DNA of 64,000 nt, taken from contig NC_092358.1 in the NCBI RefSeq assembly GCF_030848805.1, positions 12,626,433-12,690,432 on the forward strand, given 5' to 3'. A program made the position numbers and the translations under genes. The notes below the pieces were generated by a model. It saw nothing but the letters and a program-made list of their open reading frames with translations, had not been told where the DNA came from and made no database searches. Shown piece by piece: positions 63,786-64,000 of the stretch; the stretch's first letter is position 1, and each line of letters begins with the position of its first letter. The DNA comes from Temnothorax longispinosus (Eukaryota > Arthropoda > Insecta > Hymenoptera > Formicidae).

Positions 63786-64000
63786 TAAGGAGGTTGAAGC
63801 GATCCAGTTGAGTCAATTGACGGTTTAGAAAAAAGTTTTTTATTAGGTCATTAAAAAATCTGTATTAGGTATCATTTTATTCTCCATACGCTGCTATTGC
63901 ATAAAACGTATAGTAAAAGTATCATATTATGCATCTTTCTATTTTAATTAGCTAAAAACGAAACACTTTTTTGCCAATGCCAACTTGAAAACTTGTAGTA
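63786..64000. other. Window end, no gene recognised
   Basis: Unrelated AT-rich DNA follows the transposase break. Nothing else is supported. Confidence 0.35.

Overview
The window looks like insect genomic DNA, most likely from an ant or another hymenopteran. That is an inference from AT-rich spacers, very small introns with GTAAGT-type donors, and the set of transposon families present. Only two loci look like host genes. One is the last two exons of a carboxylesterase (1687-2077, +). The other is the 3' exons of a BEN-domain gene (12637-15304, +). Nearly everything else is mobile DNA, heavily nested.

Left third (1-23.4 kb): a Helitron-like end, a small inverted-repeat element and a decayed mariner come first. 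A full-length but dead non-LTR retrotransposon (6152-11961) has perfect 13-bp target duplications and interrupts a SWIM zinc-finger gene relic. After the BEN gene come a tRNA-derived SINE with 16-bp target duplications and a complete Ty3/gypsy LTR retrotransposon (17589-23332). The latter has identical-length 317-bp LTRs, a tRNA-Pro primer site, an in-phase GGGAAAC slippery heptamer at the gag end, and nonsense mutations in pol.

Middle (23.4-28.6 kb): a 5'-truncated antisense LINE lies beside a broken-off piece of a Maverick/Polinton element.

Centre (28652-56218): this is a Russian doll. The outer layer is a PIF/Harbinger-type DNA transposon with terminal inverted repeats, a Myb/SANT-like gene on + and a DDE transposase on -. 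Exon 2 of the Myb gene is split by a 21,004-bp Maverick/Polinton (29241-50244) with AG...CT ends, GC-rich inverted repeats and a perfect 6-bp target duplication, AATAAC. Within the Polinton I can place protein-primed DNA polymerase B, integrase with chromodomain, a fibre-like coiled-coil protein, a DUF8207-like protein, packaging ATPase, a phospholipase A2-like protein, adenovirus-type cysteine protease, minor and major capsid proteins, an exonuclease-like protein and several uncharacterised genes. Replication and packaging genes carry frameshifts and stops, while integrase and major capsid are open. The Polinton is itself host to a Helitron and a 1.2-kb inverted-repeat element, each sitting in an intron, plus two foldback elements and two MITEs. 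The Harbinger transposase gene is also broken, by a 1.6-kb foldback insertion, and a mariner fragment lies next to it.

Right end (56.2-64 kb): a SAP-domain gene fragment, a 3.5-kb foldback element with a 9-bp target duplication (Mutator-like), and a second multi-exon Harbinger transposase whose 3' part is lost.

All family names come from motif recognition alone. No database search was possible.
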